A model generated the notes under the pieces. It was given only the letters and a program-made list of their open reading frames with translations, was not told the DNA's origin and made no database searches. A stretch of DNA of 64,000 nt from Microbacteriaceae bacterium UBA1487 (GTDB lineage Bacteria > Actinomycetota > Actinomycetes > Actinomycetales > Microbacteriaceae), in contig DCRR01000022.1 of assembly GCA_002325245.1 (NCBI GenBank), forward strand, positions 162,989 through 226,988, read 5' to 3'. This document shows positions 9,259 to 17,250 of the stretch, in pieces (the stretch's first letter is position 1; every line of letters starts with the position of its first letter). The position numbers and the translations under genes were made by a program.

Positions 9259-10193
9259 CAGGATTCCTTTTGCCGCGTCAGTCGCAGGTAGAGGGTGAGC
9301 CCGGCACCGAGGACGAGAGCCAGCAACACCGCGTTGGCGGACGCTCCCCCGATGTCTGACGATCCAACGAGTTGGTCGTAGACGCGGACGGCGGCGACCT
9401 GGGTACCAGCTGCGCCTCCGGTGAGGAGGAAGATGTCGTCAAACTTGTTGAACGTCATCACCAGGCGGAGCAACGTCAGCAACGCGATGACGGGCATGAC
9501 CTGGGGTGTGATCACGTGCCAGAACTTCTGCCACGGCGTTGCGCCGTCGATCAGGGCTGCCTCTTCGATGTCTCGTGACAGTCCGGTAAGTGCAGCGGCA
9601 AAGAAGATGAAGGCAAACGGAAAGTAGCGCCATATCTCAAACACGATCACGGTGAGGAGAGCGAATGGTGGGCGCCCCAGGAAGTCGATCGACTGCTCCC
9701 AGCCGAGGTAGGTCGTGCCGAGTTCATTGATGACGCCGTACTGCGGGTTGAGCATCACCTTCCAGACGTAGGCCGCGGCCACGACGGGCGCAACGTAGGG
9801 GAGCAGCAGGATGGCGCGGACGGCACCCCGTCCGCGAAATGCCCCTCGCAGAGCCAAGGCTGCGGCAAATCCGACCACAATGGAGCCGATGGTGGTGCCG
9901 GCCGTGTAGAGCACGGTGACCCACAAGGATTCCCAGAACCCCGCAGAGGTCAGGACGTCCGTGTAGTTCGACAGCGTGAGCGGGTTGAACATTCCGTTGC
10001 GGGCGACGTCCGAATAGCGCGCCTCTTGGAACGACAGAATGAACGTCCAGATGATCGGCACGATGATGACCGCGAGCACGATCAACGTGATCGGGAGAGC
10101 CATCGACCAACCGTCGCGGTTGGCCCTGCGCTGCGCCACCGTGGGGCGGGGGCGCTTGGCCCCCACCCCACGGTATGCCGCTTTTAGTGACAT
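9258..10193 (-). CDS. Carbohydrate ABC transporter permease, MalF type
   Basis: 311 residues, six membrane helices after a basic N-terminus, and the EAA motif DIEEAALIDGATPWQKFWHVI. An upstream ATG would extend it into the binding-protein gene; ATG 10193 lies one base after that gene's stop and is the sensible start. A very stable GC hairpin (10141-10171) lies within its first codons. It works with the MalG-type partner and the lipoprotein binding protein. Confidence 0.92.
   Translation of the reverse strand: MSLKAAYRGVGAKRPRPTVAQRRANRDGWSMALPITLIVLAVIIVPIIWTFILSFQEARYSDVARNGMFNPLTLSNYTDVLTSAGFWESLWVTVLYTAGTTIGSIVVGFAAALALRGAFRGRGAVRAILLLPYVAPVVAAAYVWKVMLNPQYGVINELGTTYLGWEQSIDFLGRPPFALLTVIVFEIWRYFPFAFIFFAAALTGLSRDIEEAALIDGATPWQKFWHVITPQVMPVIALLTLLRLVMTFNKFDDIFLLTGGAAGTQVAAVRVYDQLVGSSDIGGASANAVLLALVLGAGLTLYLRLTRQKES
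10141..10171 (-). promoter_or_regulatory. Stem-loop inside the first codons of the permease gene
   Basis: Twelve paired bases with one internal mismatch (GTGGGG and GGGGGC arms pairing with GCCCCC and CCCCAC) and a 5-base loop start about 20 bases inside the permease gene, just after the binding-protein gene. It could protect the binding-protein mRNA or lower permease translation. The position mirrors hairpins after the other two binding-protein genes in the window. Confidence 0.5.
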
Positions 10194-10194
10194 C

Positions 10195-11586
10195 TCAGCG
10201 GCTTGCGATCTCGTCGACGGCTTCGACCATCTCCTGTTGCGCCGTCGCGGCATCGATGGCGCCAGATCCGGCGTCGGCGATGATCTTGGCAATGGGCAGC
10301 TCGGCCGACAGCACTCCGACGATCTCGCCCTGGCCCTGGAGGAACGCCCAGCGAGACATGCTTGCTGCGGCTCCGGTCAGGGTGTCGATTGTGGCGGCCT
10401 CGTAGATGTCTCCGAGCGCAGCCCGGGAGTCGACGCCGGTCTCAAGTTCGGCCCAGGCATCGGAGAACTCCGTGGGGTTGTCCGCGGTTCCAAGGCGAAC
10501 GGGGAACTTGCCTTCGGGAGCCATCCCGAACCATTCGACATAGCCGTCGCCCATGACGTATTCGATGAGCTGTTGGGTCTCTTCGGGAGAGGCCGCCGAC
10601 GTGGGAACGAACGACGTCATTTCACCGAAGGAGCCAGCGTTGTCACCGGCATTCGGACCCGTGATGAGAGGCACGATGCCGGAGTTCTCAGCGAGCCACG
10701 TGGATGTGGTGCACTCGTCGCATGACGGTGCGGCATCGTCGCGGAGACCCGCCATCTCGTCGAGCAGGAACGTCGACCACATGATCATGGCGGACTGACC
10801 CGCGAAGTAGGACGCACGTGTCGACACGACATCCTGTGTTCCGGCGGGGGAGTAGTCCTGCGCAAGCGCCGTGTAGAGCTCGATCGCCGCAGTACATTCC
10901 GGCGAATCGAGTGCGACGCTTCCGTCGTCGTTGACGAGCTGGCAGTTGTTGCCGAGCGCGACAGCTTCGAAGGTTTCTTGCGTGAAGCTCCCCGCCGGGT
11001 CGGTCGAGAGTGTGATGCCGAACTGGTCTCCGGTCGTCAGCGTCTCTGCGGCGGTGAGCAGCGTGTCGTAGGTGGTCGGCGCTGCGAGGCCGGCGGCGTC
11101 AAACAGGTCCGTGCGGTACACCAGGATCTGAGCCCATGCATCGGACGGCACCGAGAGTTGGCGGCCGCCGTCGCTGGTGAGGTCGAGCGCGCCAGAGGAG
11201 AAGGTGTCCGCGCCGAGGGCGTCGACAGCCGCTGCAGAAATGTCGGAGCTGGCGTAGCCCTCGGAGTCGAAGTTGCGCACGAGCCCAAGGGGCACAGATC
11301 CGAGGAGGTCGGGCATTTCGTTCGACAAAGCGGCCGCAGCCATCAGCTGGGCGACCTGGTCTTGTTCAACCGGTACGAGTTCGACTTCGATGCCGGTCTC
11401 GGCCGTGAAGCCGTCGAGCATCGTCTGCTGTGTTGCCAAGCGGTCCGGCTGAACTTCCAGCGTCCACATGAGCAGTCCGTCGGATGCGTCGTTGGCCTGC
11501 TGGCCCGAGCCGCAGGCCGTCAGACCGAAGGCTCCCACAGTGATCAGAGCCGCTGGTAAGAGTAGTCGCCGTGTCGTTTTAAACAT
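10195..11586 (-). CDS. Extracellular solute-binding lipoprotein of glycoside ABC importer
   Basis: 463 residues. The N-terminus has a basic stretch, hydrophobic core and lipobox LTAC with the lipidated cysteine at about residue 25, so it is anchored outside the membrane. The mature part is a family 1 sugar-binding protein (MalE/YcjN-like). It is the first gene of the minus-strand island operon and follows a good promoter at 11637-11665 and an AGAGGAA ribosome site. The ligand is unknown; context suggests a small glucoside such as glucosylglycerate. Confidence 0.92.
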   Translation of the reverse strand: MFKTTRRLLLPAALITVGAFGLTACGSGQQANDASDGLLMWTLEVQPDRLATQQTMLDGFTAETGIEVELVPVEQDQVAQLMAAAALSNEMPDLLGSVPLGLVRNFDSEGYASSDISAAAVDALGADTFSSGALDLTSDGGRQLSVPSDAWAQILVYRTDLFDAAGLAAPTTYDTLLTAAETLTTGDQFGITLSTDPAGSFTQETFEAVALGNNCQLVNDDGSVALDSPECTAAIELYTALAQDYSPAGTQDVVSTRASYFAGQSAMIMWSTFLLDEMAGLRDDAAPSCDECTTSTWLAENSGIVPLITGPNAGDNAGSFGEMTSFVPTSAASPEETQQLIEYVMGDGYVEWFGMAPEGKFPVRLGTADNPTEFSDAWAELETGVDSRAALGDIYEAATIDTLTGAAASMSRWAFLQGQGEIVGVLSAELPIAKIIADAGSGAIDAATAQQEMVEAVDEIASR

Positions 11587-11636
11587 CTATTCCTCTTCTC
11601 TCGTCGTTGAGCGCGGGCCGCAACCCGAAGGCGTTC

Positions 11637-11665
11637 TGTCTAACAGATGTCCATAAGATGTGCAA
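11637..11665 (-). promoter_or_regulatory. Promoter of the island ABC operon
   Basis: On the minus strand TTGCAC, a 17-base spacer and TAGACA form a near-consensus sigma-70-type promoter about 50 bases upstream of the binding-protein gene. The divergent intergenic region (11587-11736) also holds TAACAG at 11641-11646 and its inverted match CTGTTA at 11680-11685, a possible regulator site. A forward promoter for the GH13 gene is less clear. Confidence 0.65.
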
Positions 11666-11736
11666 GGAGTGCAACAAAGCTGTTATCTGCGCTACGGTCG
11701 AGCTCTGGCCGACTGCCGAGAGTTGAGGAGACGATG

Positions 11737-13428
11737 ATGTCTGGCGTTTCTGCCGATAGGACCGAAACCGTCCGGCGCCACCTCGGTGCGCTCTACGACG
11801 ACGCGACGGTGGAGAGCGTGCTTCCGCGTGTGCTCGAGCTCGCGGAGCGGTACCGAGACACGCTGGCCGCCCGAGATGTCGCGCCGAACTCGCAGCGCAC
11901 CGCGTTTCTGATTACCTACGGGTCGTCGTTTACTCGTGACGGAGAGGCGCCCCTGCGGACCCTCGCCTACGTGCTCGACGAGTTCGGCACCGAGATCTCT
12001 GACGTTCACTTGTTGCCGATGTACCCCTGGACGTCGGACGACGGCTTTGCGGTCGTTGATCACCGCCGAATTGACCCGGCGCTCGGCACCTGGGACGACG
12101 TCACCGCGGTCGGCGAGGGCCGCGGTCTCATGTTCGACTTCGTCGCCAACCACATTTCGTCGGAGTCGGAGTGGTTCGTTCGCTGGCTTGCGGGCGACGC
12201 GAGGTACGCCGACTATTTCTTCGAGCCAGGACCCGAGTTCGACACTTCAGCCGTGGTCCGGCCGCGTACGACCCCGCTCACTCACGACTACGAACGTCCC
12301 GACGGCACGTTCGCGACCGCGTGGACGACTTTTGGTCCGGATCAGGTGGATGTCCACGTGGGCAATCCCGAGGTGTTGCTCGACCTCACCGACGTATTGC
12401 TGGGGTACCTCGCTGCGGGGGCAAGTACCGTCCGGCTCGACGCCATCGGCTTCCTGTGGAAGGAGTCCGGGACGACGTGTCTGCACCTCCCCGGGACGCA
12501 CGCCGTCATCAAGTTGTGGCGCGTGCTCATCGACGACCTCATGCCGCGGGCTCGGCTGCTGACGGAGACCAACGTGCCGCACCGGGACAACGTGTCGTAC
12601 TTTGGCAACGGTCACGACGAAGCGCACATGGTGTACCAGTTCGCGCTGCCGCCGCTGGTGTTGCATTCGTTCGTCGCAGGCGACTCGAGCGCATTGACCG
12701 CGTGGGCAGCTGGTCTCGAGCCGCTCCCGGCGGGGTCGACCTGGTTCAATTTCCTCGCGAGTCACGACGGGGTCGGGATGCGCCCAGCAAAGGGGCTACT
12801 GGCGGAGGCGGATGTTGAGGCCCTCGTCGCGCGAGTTCAGGCCCACGGCGGCCTCGCCTCGTTTGCGGGCGAACCCGGCGGAGGCCGGTCCGTGTATGAG
12901 CTCAACACTTCCTATCTCGATGCCCTAGCGGAGCCCGAGCGCGTCGGCGATACGGCGCACGAGGTCGGTCGAGCGCTCGCGGCCCACGCGATCATGTTCG
13001 CCATGGCAGGCGTACCCGCGATCTACTACCACTCGCTCTTCGGCTCGCATCACGACACAGCGGCGGTCGAGCGCACGGGCATCCCCCGGCGCATCAACCG
13101 CGCGACTCTTGATGCCGACGAACTGCGCGACCAGCTCGACTCAGACCCGCGTCGGCGCGGCGTGTATGAGGGCCTGGCGGAGCTGCTGCGCAGGCGCGGC
13201 GACTTCCCGGCCTTCGCACCAGATGCGCCGCAGCAGGTGCTCGAGTTGGGGCCCGAGGTGTTCGCGGTACGGCGTGGGGAAGGGGCGGACACGGTGACGG
13301 TGGTTGTCAATGTGTCTGGTGCCGCGGTCACGCTGGAAGGGGTGGCCGGGCGGGACGTCTTGTCCGGTGCGCTGACGGACGCGCTGTCGCTGGAGGCCGA
13401 TGGGTTTGCGTGGTTGGTGCCGTCCTGA
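11737..13428 (+). CDS. GH13 subfamily 18 phosphorylase, most like glucosylglycerate phosphorylase
   Basis: 563 residues from ATG 11737, six bases after GAGGAG; a tandem ATG at 11734 is less well spaced. The TIM-barrel enzyme shows HLLPMYPWTSDDGFAV, MFDFVANHISSESEWF, the nucleophile aspartate in VRLDAIGF (about 235), the acid/base glutamate in LLTETNVPHRDNVSYFGNG (about 275) and the stabilising SHDG. The FGNGHDEAHMVYQFALPPL region and the length match YcjM-like glucosylglycerate phosphorylases better than classical sucrose phosphorylases. It would split an imported glucoside with phosphate into glucose 1-phosphate and an aglycone. No signal peptide is present. Divergent to the ABC operon. Confidence 0.85.
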   Translation: MSGVSADRTETVRRHLGALYDDATVESVLPRVLELAERYRDTLAARDVAPNSQRTAFLITYGSSFTRDGEAPLRTLAYVLDEFGTEISDVHLLPMYPWTSDDGFAVVDHRRIDPALGTWDDVTAVGEGRGLMFDFVANHISSESEWFVRWLAGDARYADYFFEPGPEFDTSAVVRPRTTPLTHDYERPDGTFATAWTTFGPDQVDVHVGNPEVLLDLTDVLLGYLAAGASTVRLDAIGFLWKESGTTCLHLPGTHAVIKLWRVLIDDLMPRARLLTETNVPHRDNVSYFGNGHDEAHMVYQFALPPLVLHSFVAGDSSALTAWAAGLEPLPAGSTWFNFLASHDGVGMRPAKGLLAEADVEALVARVQAHGGLASFAGEPGGGRSVYELNTSYLDALAEPERVGDTAHEVGRALAAHAIMFAMAGVPAIYYHSLFGSHHDTAAVERTGIPRRINRATLDADELRDQLDSDPRRRGVYEGLAELLRRRGDFPAFAPDAPQQVLELGPEVFAVRRGEGADTVTVVVNVSGAAVTLEGVAGRDVLSGALTDALSLEADGFAWLVPS

Positions 13429-13471
13429 CGCTTGCGTGCGCGGGCCGACACCGCCGGTGTGCGGTGCGTCA

Positions 13472-13485
13472 TGACTGTACAGTCA
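13472..13485. repeat. Perfect 14-bp palindrome between convergent genes
   Basis: TGACTGTACAGTCA is fully symmetrical and lies between the 3' ends of the phosphorylase and the quinone oxidoreductase. Such ACTGTACAGT-cored sites resemble TetR-family operators, but no promoter or TetR gene is nearby. It may be a relic of rearrangement at the island edge. Confidence 0.5.
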
Positions 13486-13495
13486 CGCTCGGCGC

Positions 13496-14476
13496 TCAGA
13501 TCTCGGCGACCTGCAGGACGATCTTTCCGCGAGTGTGGCCGGTTTCGATGGCGCGGTGTGCCGCGGCGGCGTCCGGCAGATCAAAGACCTGGTCGACCGC
13601 GACGCGCACATCTCCCGAGCCGAGCAAGCGGGAGATGATCGCGAGCGTCGCGCCGTTGGGCGAGACGCGGTATCCGGTGCCCCGCACGCCCGCGGCGGCG
13701 CACTCCTCGACGAGCGTCGGCCAACTTCCGGTCGGGCCGTTGACGATGATCCCGCCGGGCCGCAGCACGGTCAGTGAGCGGGTCGCGGTGTCGTCGCTGA
13801 CGTTGCCGATCAGGTCGATCACTGCGTCAACCGGGGCAAGGTTTTCCTCGAACCGCGTCGCGGTGTAGTCGATGACCTCGGCGGCGCCGAGGGTGCGCAG
13901 CCACTCGGCGTTCTGGGCCGAGCCCGTGGCGATCACATGGGCACCGAAGTACGAGGCGAATTGGACGGCGAAGTGCCCGACCCCGCCCGCGCCGGCGTGA
14001 ATCAGCATCCGTTGTCCCTCGTGCGCGCGGGCGGTCTCGACGACCATCCCCCACGCGGTGAGAGCAGCGAGGGGCACCGCGGCGGCCTCGACGTGGGACA
14101 GCGTCGGAGGCTTGCGCACGACGCTCATCTCGTTGACGCTGACGTATTCGGCGTACGTGCCCTGTGCGCGAGGCACGGTCGTCATGCCGTAGACCTCGGT
14201 GCCGGGCTGGAGGGGATGCGTTTCAAACGGGGCCTCGACGACGACGCCGCTGAAGTCGTTTCCGAGCACGACGGGGAACTCGCGAATGGCCGGGAATCCC
14301 CCGCGGCCGGCGCGCGTCTTGGCGTCGATCGGGTTGACCCCGGCGGCGGCGACCTGGATGAGAACTTCGGAATTCGTCCGGACCGGACGCAAGATCTCCG
14401 CGAGTTCGAGCACGTCGGCATCCCCCGACCGGGATATCGTCATCGCGCGCATCGTTGAAGGCTGTGTTTCGTGCAT
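13496..14476 (-). CDS. NADPH:quinone oxidoreductase-like, MDR superfamily
   Basis: 326 residues. The GroES-like N-terminal half contains GVNPIDAKTRAGRGGF and VLGNDFSGVV; the Rossmann half shows HAGAGGVGHFAVQFASYFGA. Catalytic zinc ligands are absent, which fits the QOR branch. It reduces quinones or reactive carbonyls using NADPH. The C-terminus HTRGKIVLQVAEI is duplicated in decayed form at 5239-5325, on the other side of the glycoside island. It stands alone, facing the phosphorylase gene. Confidence 0.88.
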   Translation of the reverse strand: MHETQPSTMRAMTISRSGDADVLELAEILRPVRTNSEVLIQVAAAGVNPIDAKTRAGRGGFPAIREFPVVLGNDFSGVVVEAPFETHPLQPGTEVYGMTTVPRAQGTYAEYVSVNEMSVVRKPPTLSHVEAAAVPLAALTAWGMVVETARAHEGQRMLIHAGAGGVGHFAVQFASYFGAHVIATGSAQNAEWLRTLGAAEVIDYTATRFEENLAPVDAVIDLIGNVSDDTATRSLTVLRPGGIIVNGPTGSWPTLVEECAAAGVRGTGYRVSPNGATLAIISRLLGSGDVRVAVDQVFDLPDAAAAHRAIETGHTRGKIVLQVAEI

Positions 14477-14611
14477 GGTAGATAACAGTTAAGTTCGTTG
14501 ATGATTCAGTGATGTTTCCGACGTGTCACGGTGTCGCAAAAGTTCCGCAGACAGTAGACCCGCTAGTCTCCCGTCAAGAGTGGGGGCTCGCCCCGGGGGA
14601 GGAACGCACTG

Positions 14612-15301
14612 ATGCGAATTCTGTTTGCCGTTGTTCGGGCCGGGATGGCGCTCGCCATCGCCGCGGCGATCGTCGGCCAGTTGATCACGTCGATCGAGTT
14701 CTGGAGTCAGGACCCGACGTCCGACATCCCCTTCTTGCTCCTCGGATTCTTCAGCTTCTTCACGATCGAGTCGAACGTGCTCAGTGTGGTCGTGCTCGGA
14801 ATCGGGGCGGTGCTGCTGCTCGTGCGACGCGGCGAGGACCCGCGTTGGTTCGCCGTCGTGCGGATCTCCGTCGTCACCTATATGGCGGTGACGGGCATCG
14901 TCTACAACCTGCTGCTGCGCGGGGTGGAACTCCCGCAGGGCAGCACGCTCGGCTGGTCGAACGAGATCCTGCACGTGGTCGGTCCGATCTACCTCGTGCT
15001 CGACTGGCTGTTCGCCCCGGGGCGCGCCCAGATGGCGTGGGCGACCGTCCGGACGATCATCGTGTTCCCGATCGTGTGGGCGGCCTACACGCTCGTGCGC
15101 GGGCCGTTCGCGATCGACAGCCGCACGGGCGAACCGTGGTACCCGTACCCGTTCCTCAACCCGGGCCTCTCGGCGAACGGCTACCTCTCGGTCGCCTTCT
15201 ACGTGGTGCTGATCGCGGTCATCATCGCCGTGACCGGTGCGGGGGCGGTGTGGGTGTCGCGGCGTTCGCTCGCGCGCTCAGGAGCGCAGCGCGTCGAGTA
15301 G
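14612..15301 (+). CDS. Pr6Pr family membrane protein
   Basis: 229 residues with six predicted membrane helices and the Pr6Pr/FAR-17a-like features FFTIESNVLSVVVL, LGWSNEILHVVGPIY and PWYPYPFLNP. The function of this family in bacteria is unknown. ATG 14612 follows the purine-rich GGGGGAGG. The last 24 bases overlap convergently with the YqaJ-type gene. Confidence 0.8.
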   Translation: MRILFAVVRAGMALAIAAAIVGQLITSIEFWSQDPTSDIPFLLLGFFSFFTIESNVLSVVVLGIGAVLLLVRRGEDPRWFAVVRISVVTYMAVTGIVYNLLLRGVELPQGSTLGWSNEILHVVGPIYLVLDWLFAPGRAQMAWATVRTIIVFPIVWAAYTLVRGPFAIDSRTGEPWYPYPFLNPGLSANGYLSVAFYVVLIAVIIAVTGAGAVWVSRRSLARSGAQRVE

Positions 15302-15886
15302 TTCGTCGGCGAGGCCGACGAGCGCGCGGATCTGAGCGTCATCGCGGTCGACCCACTGGCATGTCGGTTCGCGGTGGATCGGGACGAAGTCTCGGTGCTG
15401 CTCCCAGACCACGAGCGTGCGTTCGGCGCCCAACACGTACTGCTGCCACCACACCTGGCGGAGGTAGGAGCGCGGGATCGTCGACCAGCCGCTGCTCGTC
15501 GTCTTGATCTCACACAACTCCACCCGTCCGTCGCGTTCGCGCAGGCCGTCCGGTGTCGCGAGGTGCAGCGGGTTGCCGACCGCGTGAAACAGCGCGCCGC
15601 TGGGGGTCATGTCATAGACGCGCCCCGCCCACGCCGCGATCTCCGGTTCGCGCCGTCGGCCGTGTTCCGTGTAGGCGTTGCCGCGAAAGCCCGAGCCCGA
15701 GGTCTTGTCGCGGGCGAGCGCGGCGATCGCGCGGCGGCTACCGAGTCGCGCCGCGTCGCTCGCGGTGACGCCGCGCGAACGGGCGCGAAACCATGCCACG
15801 CGGTCCGAACCATCCGCCACGATGCGGTCGCGGTGGTCGGGGACCGGCTCGCCCCAGAGCGGCACGGCGGTATGCGGAGCGGACAC
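15278..15886 (-). CDS. YqaJ-type viral recombinase/lambda exonuclease-like nuclease
   Basis: About 202 residues with the PD-(D/E)xK nuclease core of the YqaJ family: GVTASDAARLGSRRA, the acidic AYTEHGRRREPEIAAW, LATPDGL and the catalytic CEIKTT. Family members are 5'-3' exonucleases used in phage recombination, but here no phage gene is near and the protein is a stand-alone chromosomal copy. GTG 15886 lies six bases after a CAGAAT -10-like box, suggesting leaderless expression; GTG 15889 is an alternative. Confidence 0.85.
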   Translation of the reverse strand: MSAPHTAVPLWGEPVPDHRDRIVADGSDRVAWFRARSRGVTASDAARLGSRRAIAALARDKTSGSGFRGNAYTEHGRRREPEIAAWAGRVYDMTPSGALFHAVGNPLHLATPDGLRERDGRVELCEIKTTSSGWSTIPRSYLRQVWWQQYVLGAERTLVVWEQHRDFVPIHREPTCQWVDRDDAQIRALVGLADELLDALRS

Positions 15887-15991
15887 CACCCCATTCTGAC
15901 CCCCATCCGGCGCGCCGAGCGCGTCGCACGCCGTCCGGCGAGGGCCGGGTAACGTCAGACCCAGCCCGCACTCCCGGATCCAAGGACAGAC

Positions 15992-16957
15992 ATGCGCACC
16001 ATTCGGCCCACGATCTCGACGGCCGCCCGTCGTGGCGCGATCGCCGCCGCGCTTCTCGCGGCCGCGTTCGTGTCGGTGCAGGCGTCCTCGACCGCGGCGC
16101 CGAGCGCGGCGGAGAGCCTCGGCTCGGTTCCGGCCGAGGTGAAGGAGTTCATCACCGGGGGCGAGCTCCTCGTCGAACTCCGCGACGTCTACGGCCTGGA
16201 TGCGAGCGGCGAGCGTGGCACCGACTTCACCGACGAGACGGAGACGGGGGAGATCAGCCGGGTCTTCGCGTGGACCGATGACTACCTCGCCGGGATCGAG
16301 ACGGACGACGTCGTCCGTCTGCTGAACGAGTGGATCGTTCCGATCCTCGTCGACGACGAACCGGTGGGCCTTGCCACGGTGTGGATCCAGCCCGAGACAG
16401 TGCTGCCCGAGCTCGCCCTGTTCGTTCCCGACCCGGAACTCGCGCTCGCGCTCTCCGACGTGCCGGATGCGGCGGCGCTCGTGCACGACGAGGGCGCCGA
16501 CGCCTGGTTCGCTCTGCAGGACGAGACCCTGACACCGCTCGTGGCGGGGCGCTCGGGTCTGGAGAGCCCGGCGCCGCTCGCCGACGTCGCCATCGTGCCG
16601 CCGGCCGACGACGCGGGGGAGGCCTCGACGACGAGCACGGGAATTCCGATTGCGGCGGGGGCGGTCGTTCTGCTGCTTGCGGCGATCGCGCTCGCACTGT
16701 TGTTGCCCTCGCGCCTGGGCCCGGCACGTCGCGCACGGCGTGCGGCGGCGGTACCTCGCGAGGCGGCAACTCGCGAGGCGGCACCGGCGGAAGGCGGCTC
16801 CGCCGCGGCGGGCCTTCGACGCGAACAGAGCCTCACCCGCACCGGTCGCCAGATCAAGCGCGCCCTCGAACGCGAGGAGCTGGCAGCTGAGCGCCCCGCG
16901 GCGAAGCCGGGTGCCGCTCGGCTCGGCCGCATGCTGAAGCAGCGACGCTCTCGCTGA
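15992..16957 (+). CDS. Uncharacterised exported, membrane-anchored protein
   Basis: 321 residues, not recognised. A signal-peptide-like N-terminus (residues 1-36) is followed by an acidic extracellular domain of about 180 residues, one hydrophobic segment ([20 protein letters not shown], about 216-235) and a basic cytoplasmic tail rich in alanine, arginine and glutamate. The topology is type I-like, with a tail that could touch RNA or lipid headgroups. AAGGA precedes the ATG. It lies directly upstream of the rplJL leader but has no obvious link to ribosomes. Confidence 0.75.
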   Translation: MRTIRPTISTAARRGAIAAALLAAAFVSVQASSTAAPSAAESLGSVPAEVKEFITGGELLVELRDVYGLDASGERGTDFTDETETGEISRVFAWTDDYLAGIETDDVVRLLNEWIVPILVDDEPVGLATVWIQPETVLPELALFVPDPELALALSDVPDAAALVHDEGADAWFALQDETLTPLVAGRSGLESPAPLADVAIVPPADDAGEASTTSTGIPIAAGAVVLLLAAIALALLLPSRLGPARRARRAAAVPREAATREAAPAEGGSAAAGLRREQSLTRTGRQIKRALEREELAAERPAAKPGAARLGRMLKQRRSR

Positions 16958-16995
16958 CACTCCCGCGCGGGGCAACCGTCCCGGCGGAATCGGGT

Positions 16996-17024
16996 TTGCG
17001 CCGGTCGGCGTGCTGCCGTAGTCT
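16996..17024 (+). promoter_or_regulatory. Promoter of rplJ-rplL
   Basis: TTGCGC, a 17-base spacer and TAGTCT form a typical actinobacterial housekeeping promoter. It sits about 225 bases upstream of rplJ and fixes the 5' end of the L10 leader at about 17031. Confidence 0.7.
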
Positions 17025-17250
17025 TGCGGAGGCCGAAGACCGCTGGTCTCCGCTGTGTCGTGAAAGCGACGCACCGGACGAAGTCCTCCCCGTGAGGGTC
17101 CCGCGCAGGTGTGTGAAGCAAGTCCCGATCTCTTTCGGGCCCCAGCTCCGTGCGCTCGCGCCGGAGCTTTTTTCTGCGGGTTCCCTTCTTCGTCTCGGCC
17201 GAGGCATCCACCCGGATGCCGGCAATGCATACGAGAACCACAGGAGCGCC
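17025..17250 (+). ncRNA. L10-type ribosomal leader of rplJL
   Basis: The 226-base untranslated leader contains paired segments (GCTGTGTCG with CGACGC, GTCCTCCCCGTGAGG), unpaired purines near GTGTGAAGCAAG, and ends with an intrinsic terminator (17144-17173) before rplJ. This layout matches L10 leader RNAs, where the L10-L12 complex binds its own mRNA and represses it. The exact binding site is inferred, not proven. Confidence 0.65.
17144..17173 (+). terminator. Attenuator hairpin in the L10 leader
   Basis: A 7-bp stem AGCTCCG/CGGAGCT with an 11-base GC loop runs straight into six T residues, about 80 bases before the rplJ ATG. It is a canonical intrinsic terminator located between promoter and gene, so it most likely works by attenuation. 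Confidence 0.8.

Noticed and set aside
13493..13590. Direct repeat with 5239-5325 read as an att site of an integrase-driven island
   Set aside because: The copies are about 20 percent diverged and encode the same protein end; no integrase, tRNA target or exact core is present, so homologous gene ends explain it better.
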